A DNA stretch of 64,000 nt from Diplolepis rosae (GCA_030998225.1 JAPYXD010000403.1:3906001-3970000); one strand, 5' to 3'. Numbered from the stretch's first letter, positions 29,889-42,398 are shown. Notes: a model not told the origin generated them from the sequence alone. A program made the numbers and translations.

Positions 29889-31108
29889 TATATTTTTCTT
29901 TTATTATTAATCAACAAAGCATTTTATAGTTAGTTGAAATAAAAATTCAGTTTCGAATGGCCATTGCCAAATTTCATGCAGGGTATTGAAGACAAATTTG
30001 TAAATCTGTTACGTCCCGAGCAAAAGGCAAGGATAGTTTGGATTTTTGGATGTAAGGCAGGCGGTTAGCTGATTATATCAGGTTGGTAAGGCCTGATAAT
30101 TTATTTTTGTTTGTGAGTACGTTGTCTCTTGTCAGGTCTATGGGCCCTGAGTTGTTCACAATGATAATAAAACACTGAATTTATAAATATATAAGATAAT
30201 TTATTATAAATAAATAAGATGTTGCATAAGTTTTCACACAGAATGATACTTAGGTGGTAACTTACTTGTCTACCTCTTAAATTATAGGGTAAAAGAGAGA
30301 ATTTTCGTTTTTTATTCCTATAATTGCAAGTCAACGGCACAAATCCTTGCAGGATAGTTGGGTTTCGTTTGAGTCTCCGTGAGGTAGCAAAACAATGATA
30401 AATCTTGCAGGAGGTATGGTGTAAGGGATGCAGGCCACCAACTGGTGTGATCAATTATCCGCTTACGTATCTTGCTAAGTACACGAGAAATGAATCTGGC
30501 AATCTGGCATGCACTTGTTATCAATATAAGTTAGTTCGTCCTGATTTTAGAAATGAATCACTATTAACCGACTCGGCTGAATACGACGATACACGTAATC
30601 CAAAGGAACTACCTGGCACTACGGTTTCCGGACTTGCACCACTTAAGGACCTGGGATTTTATTTACCAAGTACCGAATGTTGAGTTGCTCATAGAAATCC
30701 AATGAGACTTACGTTTATCGAAGGGTCTGCTCACGACGTTGACTTACTGGTCCGAAATGAATCGAGTTGACTGTACAACTGATCGGAATTTAATAACAAA
30801 CTTCCAGAGGTGAATCCGGGATATATATATTATTGGATCTCCCAATAGTGACTGAAGTAGGAGTGGATCGCGCAAAATTGTATAAATTCACGTGCCGTGC
30901 AAATTTGTATAAAGTCACGCGCGGTGCAATTCTGTGTAAAGTCACGTTTGATTAAAGATCTATGTTTTTCTCCTACCGCGGTCTATTACTATTGATCAAT
31001 TTTGATTTGCTACTTTGATTTTATATCCCTTCTATTCTCTCTCTTACCTACTTCCATTTCTAATCAACAAGTAGATCCAGGTATGAATACGAATGCCTGC
31101 ATCTGAAT
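29889..31108. other. Non-coding region with 27-bp repeats
   Basis: No gene seen. At 30863-30955 three to four units of about 27 bp (GTATAAAGTCACGCGCGGTGCAATT and variants) stand in tandem. The segment from TGTAAGGCAGGCGG (30049) onward could be a solo LTR, but I cannot find matching ends. Confidence 0.45.
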
Positions 31109-31369
31109 GGTGTCCCAAAACAAGTGTACAAATGTGAATGGGCTTTAACCCTTATTTATCACCAACTTCAGATCCATATTTTGACAGACTATGACAATTT
31201 GGTCTTTTACAATTCTAACCATGTCGTTGATCACAGTAATTAAATGTGTCAAGAAGCTACCGAAGCATGATGGAAAACTTCTTTTGGGCAGAATAAACAA
31301 TACGGCACAAATCGAAGGAAATATGCGTTATTTTTTCATTTAAAATGTGTACACTTGTCTTAGGACACC
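31109..31369. mobile_element. 261-bp miniature inverted-repeat element
   Basis: Ends GGTGTCCCAAAACAAGTGTA and the inverted match GGTGTCCTAAGACAAGTGTA, about 30 bp long. No coding capacity. A target duplication is not clear, so the superfamily is open. Confidence 0.82.
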
Positions 31370-31807
31370 CTTTACTTAGTTGTAGCTTATATTTTATGTG
31401 TTGCAGCCTATGATTGAATTATTAATTGATTTTCTATAATCAATCAATCCTTATATTTATGATAGCATGTTTTCTTATTTATGAATTGTTTATGGTTAAA
31501 TACTAAATTATTATTGCTTGTTATAAATATCAAAAATAATTTTATTCTTAAATACTAACAGGGATGGTATAATAATTATTAATTAAGGCAATAATGAGTC
31601 AATATTAATGGCGCCACGCCAGTAACCTGTTACCGTCTCACTAGGTTACTAGCGCTGCATCACTATATTATCGACGCGCGGCATCATCCACTAACTCATT
31701 ACCGCGTGGGTAGTTACCATATAGACCGAGCGATGCTCTTCTTTATCACTTCTTACCAAGTGCCGAGCCGATCTATCGATGTGAGGTAGCGCATTAGTTT
31801 ACCTCTG
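31370..31807. other. Non-coding spacer
   Basis: AT-rich to 31600, then a GC-richer 180 bases with several palindromic words (GTAACCTGTTAC, GCGCGGC) but no recognised unit. Confidence 0.45.
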
Positions 31808-32045
31808 TAGAAAAGTTACATCTTTGTGAAAAAAATCGCTCGTGACTGTTTAATAGCTCATTTTGAAGGGAAAATGATGACATTTGAGAAAAAAACCAAA
31901 AAAATTTCTTGCGCCCTGTACATAACCTCAAATATCTCAAAATGCTGACCTGATAGGCTCATTCTGATTCTGGATTCGGAGTCTACGTCAAAAATTACTC
32001 CGGAAACGACCCATAGCTTTTCAACAACAAAACCTTGCAGACCTG
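31808..32045 (+). repeat. Interspersed repeat, copy 2
   Basis: Partner of 14637-14925, same orientation, lacking an internal ~45 bp that the first copy has duplicated. Both end at GCAGACCTG. Confidence 0.85.
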
Positions 32046-32063
32046 AATAATTAAAACTTTTTA

Positions 32064-32447
32064 AATTTTTTGGTCTCGTTTTAAAGGTAAGTCTTCATAG
32101 TATTTGTTTAACTGTTTAAGATATATTCAGAACTTTTTCCTGGATTTTGCCCTGGGGCCAAAAATGATACAAAATAGTCGTAACATTAAAAAAATGTGTA
32201 GCTTCTCATAGGACTTTTTCATAATTCAATGTATATCATATTTTAATGGAATTGAGGAATATTTATGAAAATATTGATATTTTGAATTTATTTATATAAT
32301 GTACAGAGTACAGTATTTATTTTAAATGTTGCAAAATTTTTGTACCATGTTTGACCCCGGGGTAGAACCCAGAAAAAATCCTAAGTATATCTTGATTAGT
32401 TAGCAATTAACGACGAAGACTTACCTTCAAAACGAGACCAAAATCTT
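32064..32447. mobile_element. 384-bp foldback element
   Basis: Arms of about 115 bp: 32066-32180 is inverted at 32325-32447 (blocks TTTTGGTCTCGTTTT, AAGGTAAGTCTTC, GGGGCCAAA/ TTTGACCCCGG). The loop is AT-rich and non-coding. Confidence 0.85.
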
Positions 32448-34009
32448 GTTAAAATGTTATGAAACATTTCGACTATTTGAACTCTTAAATTATCTATATT
32501 CAAACATATTAATACCCAATTTTCGCCTAATTCAGCCAAAAGTTTCGCTTTTTAGGTTCGAGTTCGAACTTTAAATTTACAATTCTTAATTTCATCAATT
32601 TTCAAAAATTCTTTAAAAGTAATTTTGCCATTTTTTGGCTCAAAATTACTTTCAAAATTTCTCGAAACGGAATTCTTCATTTAAAGAGCAAGAATACCGA
32701 AAGGAGAACTAACGTTATTTTTAATTTTTCGAGTGAGCAAGGCAAACCTCTGAAAATAATATTTTTTTCACCTTTTGGATCTGCTGGGCCTTTTTTTACC
32801 TAGTTTATTATCCCATAAATTTCCTAAATACTCCATTCCATATTTCGCCCTGAATTTAAAAATCTTATTATTTACAAAGCATCAGTGTGTCGGTTCCAGA
32901 TTTTGGAAATTATGAGCATATGCTCCCGACGAGTTCATCATTTGCTTTTCCTCCCAGAATAAACATTTAAACCGTCTTTTCTTGTGGTTCACCCAATAGG
33001 AATACAAAAAAAAAGGTACGCCGTCACAGCAAAGTGCACTAGGGGCTCCGATGCTGCTCGACGCTAATTGTTTATAAGGTTGGGAGCTTTCTCAGAGTCC
33101 ATGTAATTCACTTGGAATAAAGGTGTAAGGGTGTTTTCAGGATCGTTGATTACGGATTCAGTATCAAATTTTTCAAATTAAAAAAAGTGGACCCTATATG
33201 CCGGCTTCATCAGATTTTTCGGGTCGCCGATCATACACCTAAGTTCCGAGTTCAAACAATCATAATTTTCTAAACGTTTTACACGTGATTCGTGTTTGAA
33301 AAACTGATAGAGAATAATCTATTGGACATACATCTATGAGCTGCTATTTTGGATTCACCATCGTGAGGTCCGAAATCTTGATTTCAGAATGATAATCAGT
33401 GACTCTGGTAAAGTTGTCTAAAAAAGTATTCGATCTCTTACAGGGTCTGATTGTGAATACTATTATTACTTATTTTTATCCGAGAAGGTGGATCTTGTCC
33501 TGCTACTTTTTGATTTAAAGGAAGTATTCAACAAATGTCTTCCATGAATATTTTATTCATATGAAGAAGAGTTTTGAGATCATTTGATATATAGACTTTT
33601 CTGAATATCAGAAATATTGAATAAAAAAAAATTTTTACTGTAAAAAAAATATTTAAAAAATGAAACAAGTCCTCTTACACGCCCACGTCGTTTGTTCCGG
33701 GTCACGCAGAGAGGAGAGAACTGGAGAGGTTTTTTTTGTGGAATCAGCAATCTTTGATCCGATTCAATCTATGAGAGTATGATCTTCGATATCAGATTCG
33801 CTATCTCAATTCCGAAAGGATTGAATTAATACTATAAACTATTATAAAATTATTATGAATGTCAGTATTTTGAGTACATTTTATCTATCCCCCTTATTTG
33901 CGTTCGATTCCGCCATTTTTTACATTTTGAGAACCTGACCAGATTCGTAATCAGCGACCCCAAAAACCCATGTATACAAATTATAACGTTTATACGCTAA
34001 TTTTTTTCA
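32448..34009. other. 1.5 kb without recognised features
   Basis: AT-rich, full of short TTTTT/AAAAA runs. No frame with a motif and no repeat matched elsewhere in the window. Confidence 0.5.
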
Positions 34010-34117
34010 ATTTTGTCCACCACATTGAATCCGTTCGCTCGGAACTTCCACCCGCGGCCGCACGCCCACTACGATAACCGACTAGCCGCGCCACCCAGGG
34101 GAGAAACAAACAGATTT

Positions 34118-36577
34118 CTACTGGCCCTCCCCGTTGTTTCGCTCTCGACGCCCATCAAGTTCTCTCGTCTTCATCACAAGTGTGACGAATGACTCGATGA
34201 GCGTCCCGAACCGTTCAGACTGGAGCATGAGGGGGACCATCGTGTCAGGAGTAAGTTCGGAACCCACCGCCTGACCGAGGACCCCCCTAGCCAGACCCCA
34301 TTTTGCGCAGACGAAGAGTGCGTGCTCTGCGTTATCCACCGGGGAATCGCAGTAGCAACACGTCTCCTCGTCTCTCTTCTTAAAGCGCCTCAGGTACGCG
34401 TTAAAACAGCCATGACCCGAGAGCGCTTGTGCCAAGTAAAAGCCGACTTCCCCGTGCTTTCTGTTCAGCCAGGTGGCGAGCTCCGGGATCAGGCGGTAGG
34501 TCCATCTCCCTGTCTGCTCACCATGCCATCTCATCTGCCATTTCTCGACGAGTCTGCGCCTTCCATCCTTGCGGATGGCCTCCTTCGCGCGAGCGATTTC
34601 CTGCAGGTCGGCGCAGGTAAGCTCCTTGCGAAGCTGAAAGGTTTCCTGCCTTTCCTCCGCCAATAAATCTATTGGCGGGACGCTCGCCAGGACCAGCACA
34701 GCGCTCGTCGAGATAGTTCTATATGCCGAAACTATTCTCAGCGCGACAAGTCTCTGCGCCGAGAACAGCTTCTTCTGGATAGCATGGTTTTGCAACGCAT
34801 TGGCCCAGACCGGAGCTGCATAAAGCAGCTTCGAATGGACCACGCTCGCCACCAATCTTCTTTTCGCTTCCCTGGGTCCACCAATGTTTGGCATAAGCCG
34901 GGCCAAGTTTGCTCCACATTGGATAGCTTTGGCGGCTGCGATCTTTAGGTGTTCGCCAAAGCTAAGCCTACGATCCAGCTGCACCCTCAGGTACTTAATG
35001 CTTGTTTTCCACTCGACTTCGTGCTCTCCGAGAACGATCCTCGGGTATTGGAAGGATCTCCTGTCCGTAACGAGCAAAGCCTCGGTTTTCTCAGGGGCCA
35101 TTTTAAGACCTCTGCCATCCAACCAGCGCTTCGCTCGCCACAGACTTTCATTGATCCTCAGCTCTAGGATTCCGACGTCGTCAGCGGCGCACACGACAAG
35201 TGCGTCATCCGCGAAGCCGACGATGCTCGTTCCAGCAGGCAGGTCCATGCGCAGGAAGTCATGATACATGATTTTCCAAACGAGTGGACCCACCCGCGAC
35301 CCTTGAGGAGCGCCACATGTCATCTCTTCTTTGAGAGACCATTTGTCGCCCTCGTATATCACCCACCTGTCGCTCAGATAGTCATCCATCATTCGCAACA
35401 GGTAGTCTGGAACATTTTTCCGCATCATCGCCTCGATGCAGATGTCCCATCTCGCGGTATTGAACGCATTGCGTATGTCAATGCTAATCAACGCACAGAA
35501 TCCCTTACGCTTACCAGTTCCTTTTCTTGCATTTGTGGCGATGTTAACCACAGCTTGGATGGCGTCCACAGTGGACCTGCCTTTCCTGAATCCGAACTGG
35601 TTTTCCGAGAGCCCGTTCTCCCCGACCAAGAGAGCCTGAAGCCGTTGTAGAATCAACTCCTCCAGAAGCTTCCCCATCGTATCCAATAAGCATATTTGTC
35701 TATACGACGAGGCAACCCCTAGAGGTTTGTTGCCCTTCCTCAGCAGGACCAACCTCTGCTTCTTCCAATCTGCGAAGAACCTCCCCTCCCGAAGACAGGA
35801 GTTAAAGGCTTCTAGGAGGATCTCTGGGTACGCCCCGATCACCTCTTTGAGGATCTCGTTCGGCACCCCGTCGATACCCGGCGCTGTATTTGCCTTAAGC
35901 CTTCCACCCGCTCTCTTTAGTTCTTCGAGAGTGAAGAGTTCTTCGCGCCGGACCACGCAGGAACTTCGGTCCTGTCTTTGGAACGGCTCCACGTGTGGAA
36001 ACAAGCTACGCACAATGTACTGGACTCGATCGGGATTATCCAGGCCCGGGGTCTTTCTTCTAGCCACCAATCTCTTGGTGACTATTTTGAAGGCGAGACC
36101 CCATGGGTTCTTCTCGACCTCACCGATCAAGTCTTTCCAGCATTGAAGTCGGCTTTTCTTTATGCCTCGCCTCAAAGCTGTTTTTGCTCCTTTGCATGCC
36201 TCGTGCAGCGTAGCATCCCCCTTTGAACGGGTGAATTTTCGCCGCGCTGCGAGGCATTCTCGACGTAGGGCTGCCAACTGGTCGTTCCACCAGTACATCG
36301 AACCCTTGGCTTGCCTGCGCTCACGGCGAGGCATCGAGTAGTCGCAAGCCGCGACCACCTTCTGCCTCACCGAGCGCACAGCAGCTTCAAACGACCCAGC
36401 AGGGCAGACCCAACCAAGCTCATCGATGAGCCTGGTTTCTTCGAGGTGTTCGCGAAGTCTTTCCCTGCTGAGTCGTCTCGTGTTCCAGGAGGGGCTCCTT
36501 CCTTCGCCGCCCCTACCCTTATCTACCGTCTGACACTGTTGTTCTAGTGTGAATTCGATGCACCGATGGTCACTCAA
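34118..36577 (-). CDS. LINE ORF2: reverse transcriptase and C-terminal domain
   Basis: 819 codons, open throughout, GC-richer than the neighbourhood. Residue 1 region is the endonuclease end (SDHRCIEF). Residues about 230-490 are the RT: APGIDGVPNEILKEV, WKKQRLVLLRKGNKPL, NQFGFRKGRSTVDAI, SIDIRNAFNTARWD, GAPQGSRVGPLVWK and the catalytic GFADDALVV. Near the C-terminus CCYCDSPVDNAEHALFVC is the CCHC motif of this LINE group. It copies element RNA at the nicked target. The Met start is internal: the endonuclease lies upstream in another frame and a one-base change in a C8 run (36656-36663) separates them. Confidence 0.9.
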   Translation of the reverse strand: MSDHRCIEFTLEQQCQTVDKGRGGEGRSPSWNTRRLSRERLREHLEETRLIDELGWVCPAGSFEAAVRSVRQKVVAACDYSMPRRERRQAKGSMYWWNDQLAALRRECLAARRKFTRSKGDATLHEACKGAKTALRRGIKKSRLQCWKDLIGEVEKNPWGLAFKIVTKRLVARRKTPGLDNPDRVQYIVRSLFPHVEPFQRQDRSSCVVRREELFTLEELKRAGGRLKANTAPGIDGVPNEILKEVIGAYPEILLEAFNSCLREGRFFADWKKQRLVLLRKGNKPLGVASSYRQICLLDTMGKLLEELILQRLQALLVGENGLSENQFGFRKGRSTVDAIQAVVNIATNARKGTGKRKGFCALISIDIRNAFNTARWDICIEAMMRKNVPDYLLRMMDDYLSDRWVIYEGDKWSLKEEMTCGAPQGSRVGPLVWKIMYHDFLRMDLPAGTSIVGFADDALVVCAADDVGILELRINESLWRAKRWLDGRGLKMAPEKTEALLVTDRRSFQYPRIVLGEHEVEWKTSIKYLRVQLDRRLSFGEHLKIAAAKAIQCGANLARLMPNIGGPREAKRRLVASVVHSKLLYAAPVWANALQNHAIQKKLFSAQRLVALRIVSAYRTISTSAVLVLASVPPIDLLAEERQETFQLRKELTCADLQEIARAKEAIRKDGRRRLVEKWQMRWHGEQTGRWTYRLIPELATWLNRKHGEVGFYLAQALSGHGCFNAYLRRFKKRDEETCCYCDSPVDNAEHALFVCAKWGLARGVLGQAVGSELTPDTMVPLMLQSERFGTLIESFVTLVMKTRELDGRRERNNGEGQ

Positions 36578-36644
36578 GGTTATTAACTCGAGGACCGACC
36601 AGTCGCTTATCCTTGAAGCGAGGCGAGGTGCGGCAATTGTGAGA

Positions 36645-37044
36645 TCAATTATTGACCCCCCCCGCTCCTCGTCTGAACGTAAATTCCCCGCCCTGATTCA
36701 AGACGATCAGTTCGTTCCTAGCGACCATCTCGCCAACCAAGATTCCTCTCCTATCTAGGCGGGCTTCACCCCACTCGGGCGACTTACTGTTGAAGTCACC
36801 CCCTATGAGGGATCGCCCGATGGCCTCACGGAGGCTTTCCTCAAGGAGGAGGATCTGGGTCTCAAAGACATCGAAGGGATCGCCGGGGGAGAAGTAGCAG
36901 CTGTACACACGCACATCCGCCACCTCCACCCAGACGAACCCTGCGTCGGTCTCCAGGAAGTCCCCGACGCCCAAATCAGGGTTACAAACAAGGATGCCGG
37001 CCCTCCTTGATGCATCCTGATACCAAGCAGAGTTATTGGACCAC
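36645..37044 (-). pseudogene. LINE endonuclease domain (5' truncated)
   Basis: Apurinic/apyrimidinic-type endonuclease of the R1 group: RVYSCYFSPGDPFDVFE, then LIGGDFNSKSPEWGE with the catalytic GDFN, ending GEFTFRRGAGGVNN at the homopolymer. The N-terminal third with the N and E residues is missing at the LTR junction near 37044. It nicks target DNA. Confidence 0.85.
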
Positions 37045-37925
37045 TTGTACTTTGCAAATAGGTTTGATTTTTAAAATGTACGAACTTAAAAATATGTTTA
37101 TAAAGGGTAGATATGTATATTTTTGTGAAGGTAAGATAGTAATGTTTGTAAAGTTACTGTTGAAATACGTTGTGAATAAATTCAAATACATATCATGTAA
37201 ATTGATACTTTAACTTTTTTAGAATCGATAAAAGAGTGTATGAATATCTTTTAGTAAATTTTAAATTAGTATTTTACCTTCAGAAATAAATTCTCATCAT
37301 TTTATACCTTTATAAAGTAGATTCCTGATTAAGTTTTTTTTTAAATAATTTGCCATTGGTTTTTGTCTACATTCTATAAATTTGAAACGTTATTTCACAT
37401 AAAAATTAGTTTGAAATTACTGTTCCTTTATTATTTAATCTAATAGTTTATTTTTATTTTTTATTCATAGCATACTGAATAATATAAATATTAATTTCAT
37501 GCTAGATTCCTAATATTTTAACATTCTTATTAATTGAGAATTTTTATTATCTATTATATAGATATAGCTATTTACGATATTTCCGGAAATGGCTAATCGC
37601 TAAGCTATATACTGCTGTGGCCCTATGTAGGTTTATGTATTTATTTGCAAGAGGATAGTAGATAGAAATATCTAAAAAGGAATATTATTGTGGGCCGTAT
37701 CTTTTGGTCAAAGTTTCAAAGTGCAAGTTTATTACATTTACCGATTGCTAAGCAAAATTCAAATCTTTATACTGATGCAGCTGCACATTTTCTTAAAAGG
37801 TTTTCGAATTTATACAATCTTTAGAGTAGAGATTGTGTTTAAAATATTTAGATTTTTATGATTAAGATTTCGGAGAAAATATAAAATGAAATATTGAAAA
37901 TTCATGTATTACGGGAATTAATAGA
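37045..37925 (-). repeat. Solo LTR of the element B family
   Basis: Homologous to 3908-4900 over its full length in the same orientation, including TTAAAAATATGTTTATAAAG and GCTATATACTGCT. There is no internal retroelement sequence, so it is a solo LTR or truncated copy. It lies in what was R1-like LINE sequence. Shared decay shows both copies are old. Confidence 0.75.
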
Positions 37926-38040
37926 AAAGAAAAATAATAATAAAATAAAAAATATGAGACGGACGCAGGACGTTACAATAATGTCAGTAGCCCAGACGTA
38001 ATTCTCATAATGTTTTTTTATGTTCAGGGGAGAAAGAGAA

Positions 38041-38215
38041 TAGAGGTGTGCAAAAAGATTCGATCCGATATTGGCCTGCGTCGAATGTCGAATATTCGAC
38101 ATCCGAAGCGCCCTTCTTCGGATGTCGGATTTTCGACATTCGATCGGCCGTCTGTCAAATGTCTAATATTTGACATCCGAAGCGCCCCTTTTGGGATTTC
38201 GGATTTTCGACATTC
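38041..38215. promoter_or_regulatory. hAT terminus with subterminal repeats
   Basis: The 16-base word GACATCCGAAGCGCCC occurs twice 76 bases apart, each next to a TTCGACA/TGTCGAA inverted pair. Such subterminal arrays are typical transposase-binding sites of hAT elements. Confidence 0.7.
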
Positions 38216-39267
38216 GACCGGCGCAGTATGTAGTTTGCAATTTTTAATCAGACATTACACAATATACATTGAATAGTTGTATTTTAATTTTATATCGTCA
38301 TATTTAAAGAATAAAAAAATATTAATTATTTCAATTTCACACATTAATGTTACATAATTTTAACTAATTTTTAAAAAATATATAATTATTTATTTTATTA
38401 AATCTAAATATAATATTAAATTTAAAATAATTTGTAAAGAAATGTTTCAAGTCATTATTAATAGTTTATCATATCGGAATCGTGAGTCGAAAGAATTCGT
38501 TTTTTTCATATGCGATTTAATCATATCATTTAAAGGAATGTGTATTAAAATTGTTTGTAGAATCAGGCAACGTGATTTGTATTTGATAAAATAACTACAA
38601 AATCAAATTCTATACGCCTGAAAACTCAAGACAAATAATTATACGCACAGGGACACAATAAAACTGTACGATAAAAGAGAAAACCCTACTGAACATAACT
38701 TTATTAATAATTTTTTAAGCACAATGAAATTGTACACTAAATTATAGAAATTGAATTTTGTACATTGAAATTGCACTAAGAAATGTTTATAATTAAAAAA
38801 TAAGTTTTATCTAAATTGTTTTTGGAATTGTAAATATGTAGAAGTAAAAAAATCCCTTCGTGACTCTTATTCAAGAGCCTAAAATTTCAACTCGACATCT
38901 TATCTCGATATCTTAAGATAGTTCAAAAAAATGTTCTGCACAGAATAAGCCATATAAGTCAAAGTATCCTAGGAATTTCAATACTTCCCTTAAATAAATT
39001 TTGTTGCGACTAAACTTAGGCTCTGGCTCCGCATGTTGTGCCATATCTGGTCTGGGCTACGCTTGATTACCTAGGAAAATACATATGTAACGCCATCTAA
39101 TCTTGACTTTTCTGCCTCAGCCTAGGCCACATTCGACGTTTCTAGCGCCTGGTCTGGCAATTTTTGCATAAGTTCATACAGATCTCACACAATAAATACA
39201 TAAAAGGGCTTTAAAATTTTAAAATAATAACAAATATTTAAAAGCATCTTCTTTTTTATATAAAGAT

Positions 39268-39480
39268 TTATTTGTTCGTTTTACGCGAATTAGTTGCAAG
39301 AAGAGATAGCTGGGTCACGTGTTTAGGAAGCAAGCGTTGCCTCTTTGGACATACAATATTCCCAGTGGTAGAAAATAATCTCTCGCTATGCACTGACGAG
39401 GCTTGGATGACCAAATACCTTGAAGCTGCTTTCGCTACAAGTGGAAATCTTTTCTGAATACTTTTCCACCACGTATGCAC
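39268..39480 (-). pseudogene. hAT transposase C-terminal dimerisation domain
   Basis: 70 codons: WWKSIQKRFPLVAKAASRYL, then SSVHSERLFSTTGNIVCPKR, then LLPKHVTQLSLLATN, the hAT family C-terminal signature. The real start is upstream. A gap of 1.4 kb to the next transposase piece contains AT-rich DNA that may be intron or insertion. Confidence 0.9.
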
Positions 39481-39540
39481 GCAAGAATCAACAGGTAGTA
39501 CGTCTTCTTTGACGTAGAATTCTATCTAAGAAAAGGAGAG

Positions 39541-40859
39541 AAAAATCTGCTTATATGGTCATAAATAACATTATATGACATTAAAGCATTAAAAATTACA
39601 CTTAGACATTAAAAATTAAAATGTTTTTTATACTGAAATCCTTTTCAGTTGAATTATTTTACTCGAAGACATTTAAAATTCAGAATTGTCGCAGAGTAAT
39701 TTACATCCTTTAAAAAATACAAAAATTTAAGTTATAAATTAAAAATTCACAAAATTTGTTGAATGAAACAATTAAAATGTTAACCCAATGGATAATTTTA
39801 ATGTTCACAATTATAAAACGCATATATCATTAAATCATAGGGCCATCAAATTTAAAATAGTTGAATTCTAAATGCTTCATTTTTAAATAGTTATATTTCA
39901 AACATCGAATTTAAAATAGTCCATTTCAAATGATCATTCAACTATCATTGCAATAATAGAATTGAATCCTGACTAAATGGCTAACCTGTTCACTGCTGCA
40001 AATCAAATAATATAAAATAAAATTAGAATATTTCTTAATTTCAAACGATAAATGTTCCAAGTGTACATTTAGAACTTTTTTAATTTCCAAGCGTCGTCTA
40101 ATTATTGACTTACAAATTTAAAATTATTATAAAATGAAAATAATTCGTGAAGCTTCGATCCACAATTTACATGAATGTTAACTATTAAGACCTTTGATTT
40201 GAAACAAATAAATTTGTAACGTTACAATTTAAAACTCGTTCAATTTTGGACAGATTTGGAAGAATTTACACGATTCGAGCCTTTTATTTTAATGATTAAA
40301 TGTGCTTTTTACAAATTATAACTACTTGTTTTCTAATTTGATCATTCATGAGATTCTGTATCTCCTTTTCTATTTTTTCTTTTTTTTTCTAAAAAGAGAT
40401 AGTTCCACCTCTTTTTTTCGGGATGCGTTTGATCCTCACAACCTACATGCCAAAATCAAAAAATTCAAAGTATTGAAGAGAATAGGGCGATTTTAGGAAA
40501 TAATGTCTTAGTATGTTATTAAAAAGGAAGGAGAAAGCAAGTTATTATTTGCAATGAAAAAAGGGATTAGCGACATAACACCTTATAGATAATGTTTTTA
40601 CATACTAAAATGTCTAGGGATAGTTCAACAATTTATAATTTAAAAATATACTCAAAATTGATTAGAATAGACTTATTCTGCAGTTTTGAAAATAAAAAAA
40701 AGTATGTTTATATTTGCGCTTTTAAAAAAGTTTTTTACCTGGAATAGAAGTTACTTCCCTCTTTCTGCGAGATTCGATTTCAGAAGTTATTTTATTAATT
40801 ATAGCTTCGCTCTCAGATTCGCTCATTAGTAGGCATCGAAAACGAGAATCCAAAACCAT
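39541..40859. other. AT-rich part of the hAT element
   Basis: Non-coding. Bases up to 40115 have an inverted match in 61490-61880; beyond that no similarity was seen. Confidence 0.6.
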
Positions 40860-40924
40860 TGATTTTATGTAGAGATCAGACTAAACCGAGCATTCAAAGC
40901 ATTCTTCAGTTTCACAATAAGCAG

Positions 40925-41625
40925 TCAAATAACAAGAGGCAAGTCGTCTCTGGATTTATCCTCGAAACTATCCAAAGCATCACCTATTCCACGCAATACC
41001 GGTATGGACAGTGTTGGATAATAGCTACCACCGATGTGTTCCGTAGCTGAATTCAGTGGGTCTAAAATCGTGACTATCATCTCCAGCATATTCCATTCGG
41101 GTTCGGTCAAACTATTCTTACACTTGAGATGCTTCATTTTTAAAACTTTAGTCAATGGAACTCTTAATTGCACAAGCCTCTTAGCCGTTTTCAGTTCAGA
41201 TCCCCATCGAGTTTCTACCAATTGCAATACGCATAAAGTTCTTTGTATTCCCATTTCCCTTTACATATCATCCAATGCTTTTTTCACTGGGCCCGATTTT
41301 CGAACTCGTCGTACAATTTTTTTGCACTGAAAAAGAAAAACAGTATTCTGAAAATAAATATAATGGAAACTTCCATACCGTATTTATTACAATTAATTAC
41401 CGTATTATCAAACAACCATATCGCCCATTTTTTTAATTGTATAAAACTTGTCCCACATATGTAAAGAAACAAAAATCTCAAATTTATCATTCGAAAGAAC
41501 TTTGTTGGAATATTTATGGCTTTTAAAATTTTTTCTATTTCTGAAATACTTTGTAAAAACAGATTTTTTCTACAAATTAGTAATCGGTCGCAAACAATAG
41601 GACTATCATCCAAGCTTTTCTCCAA
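40925..41625 (-). pseudogene. hAT transposase middle part
   Basis: 40925-41254 reads LQLVETRWGSELKTAKRLVQL and ILDPLNSATEHIGG, the central helical region of hAT transposases. 41284-41625 contains a further exon-like part interrupted by non-coding sequence, consistent with an intron or decay. Frames differ between the pieces. Confidence 0.8.
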
Positions 41626-41639
41626 TTAAATTTTTGTAC

Positions 41640-42398
41640 ATAGATACATACAATTGTGGTACATACAAAGCAAAACATAATCTTTGGCTTTTTAACTTTG
41701 CAAATACCATGTTAATTATGGAAACTTTTTTATTTGCATCATTGATCCCTTATTCGAGTGTGTGATCAAAACAACGGATGTGAATCCAACTGGATATTTT
41801 TTCAGCAGCTGCTAAGACATTGCATGCATTGTCAGTTGAAATAAAGATAGAGACAACATATATACTTGCAACTGCAAGAAAACAATTTATTAGGTTGAAA
41901 TATCAGACGTCTAGACAGACGAATTTTGAAATATTTTTTTTTCACGTCAAAGTTGAGATAAAAAGTTAAAATAAGGAATATAAATAGTTTATAAGGAAAA
42001 ATAAACAATAAAAAAAATGTTGAGTTGCACAGAAAACAATAATTAATGAGAAAATAATAAACTGTAACAACTATACATTGAAATAATTTATCGTTCAGTG
42101 AATTATCACCTGGTAAACTCCAATAATTCACTATTTCAACAAGGTACGATCTCAAAGTTTGTGCGGTGTGACTCTCTTTAATTTCATTATCACCCAGTAT
42201 GTAAGTCTTCAATTCAAAATCACTTATGACGTGCAGCGTTAGTGATATATAGTTATCACCTGCACGTGACTTCCAACAGTTTGATATGAATGATACTGTT
42301 AGAACATCTCGGATAATAGTTGCCAGCTCGTTTCTCATATTTTTTTTCCATTTCCGAATAAATTTGTGGAACGTATTTTTGTCGATTTTGTGGAACAA
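41640..42398 (-). pseudogene. hAT transposase N-terminal and catalytic part
   Basis: 42398-42110 carries FHKFIRKWKKNMRNELA and SNCWKSRAGDNYISLTLHVI with the first catalytic Asp region. After about 250 AT-rich bases (intron-like) the frame ISTDNACNVLAAAEK and IHIRCFDHTLE resumes at 41850-41750, with a stop after HTLE. The BED zinc finger is missing. Confidence 0.8.

Larger units (their letters stand above)
34010..37044 (-). mobile_element. R1-like LINE, ORF2 and 3' part
   Basis: Minus-strand LINE with apurinic-type endonuclease, RT and C-terminal cysteine motif. It is cut at 37044 where an LTR begins. The missing 5' side probably continues at 42650, where ORF1 of such a LINE lies in the same orientation. 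The 3' UTR shows CGACTAGCCGCG shared with the fragment at 26.3 kb. Insertion into 28S rDNA, usual for true R1, is not seen. Confidence 0.85.
38041..42398 (-). mobile_element. hAT transposon (decayed)
   Basis: Left end TAGAGGTGTGCAAAAAGATT is of hAT type. It is followed by subterminal repeats (GACATCCGAAGCGCCC at 38097 and 38173, within TGTCGAA/TTCGACA palindromes) that would bind transposase. Transposase pieces on the minus strand run from 42398 to 39268. No matching right end or 8-bp duplication is found before LINE sequence resumes at about 42650, so the 5' end is probably lost. A deleted derivative of its 3' half lies at 61490-62455. Confidence 0.78.

Noticed and set aside
30049..31080. 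Solo LTR starting TGTAAGGCAGGCGG
   Set aside because: No matching end, no target duplication and no second copy in the window.
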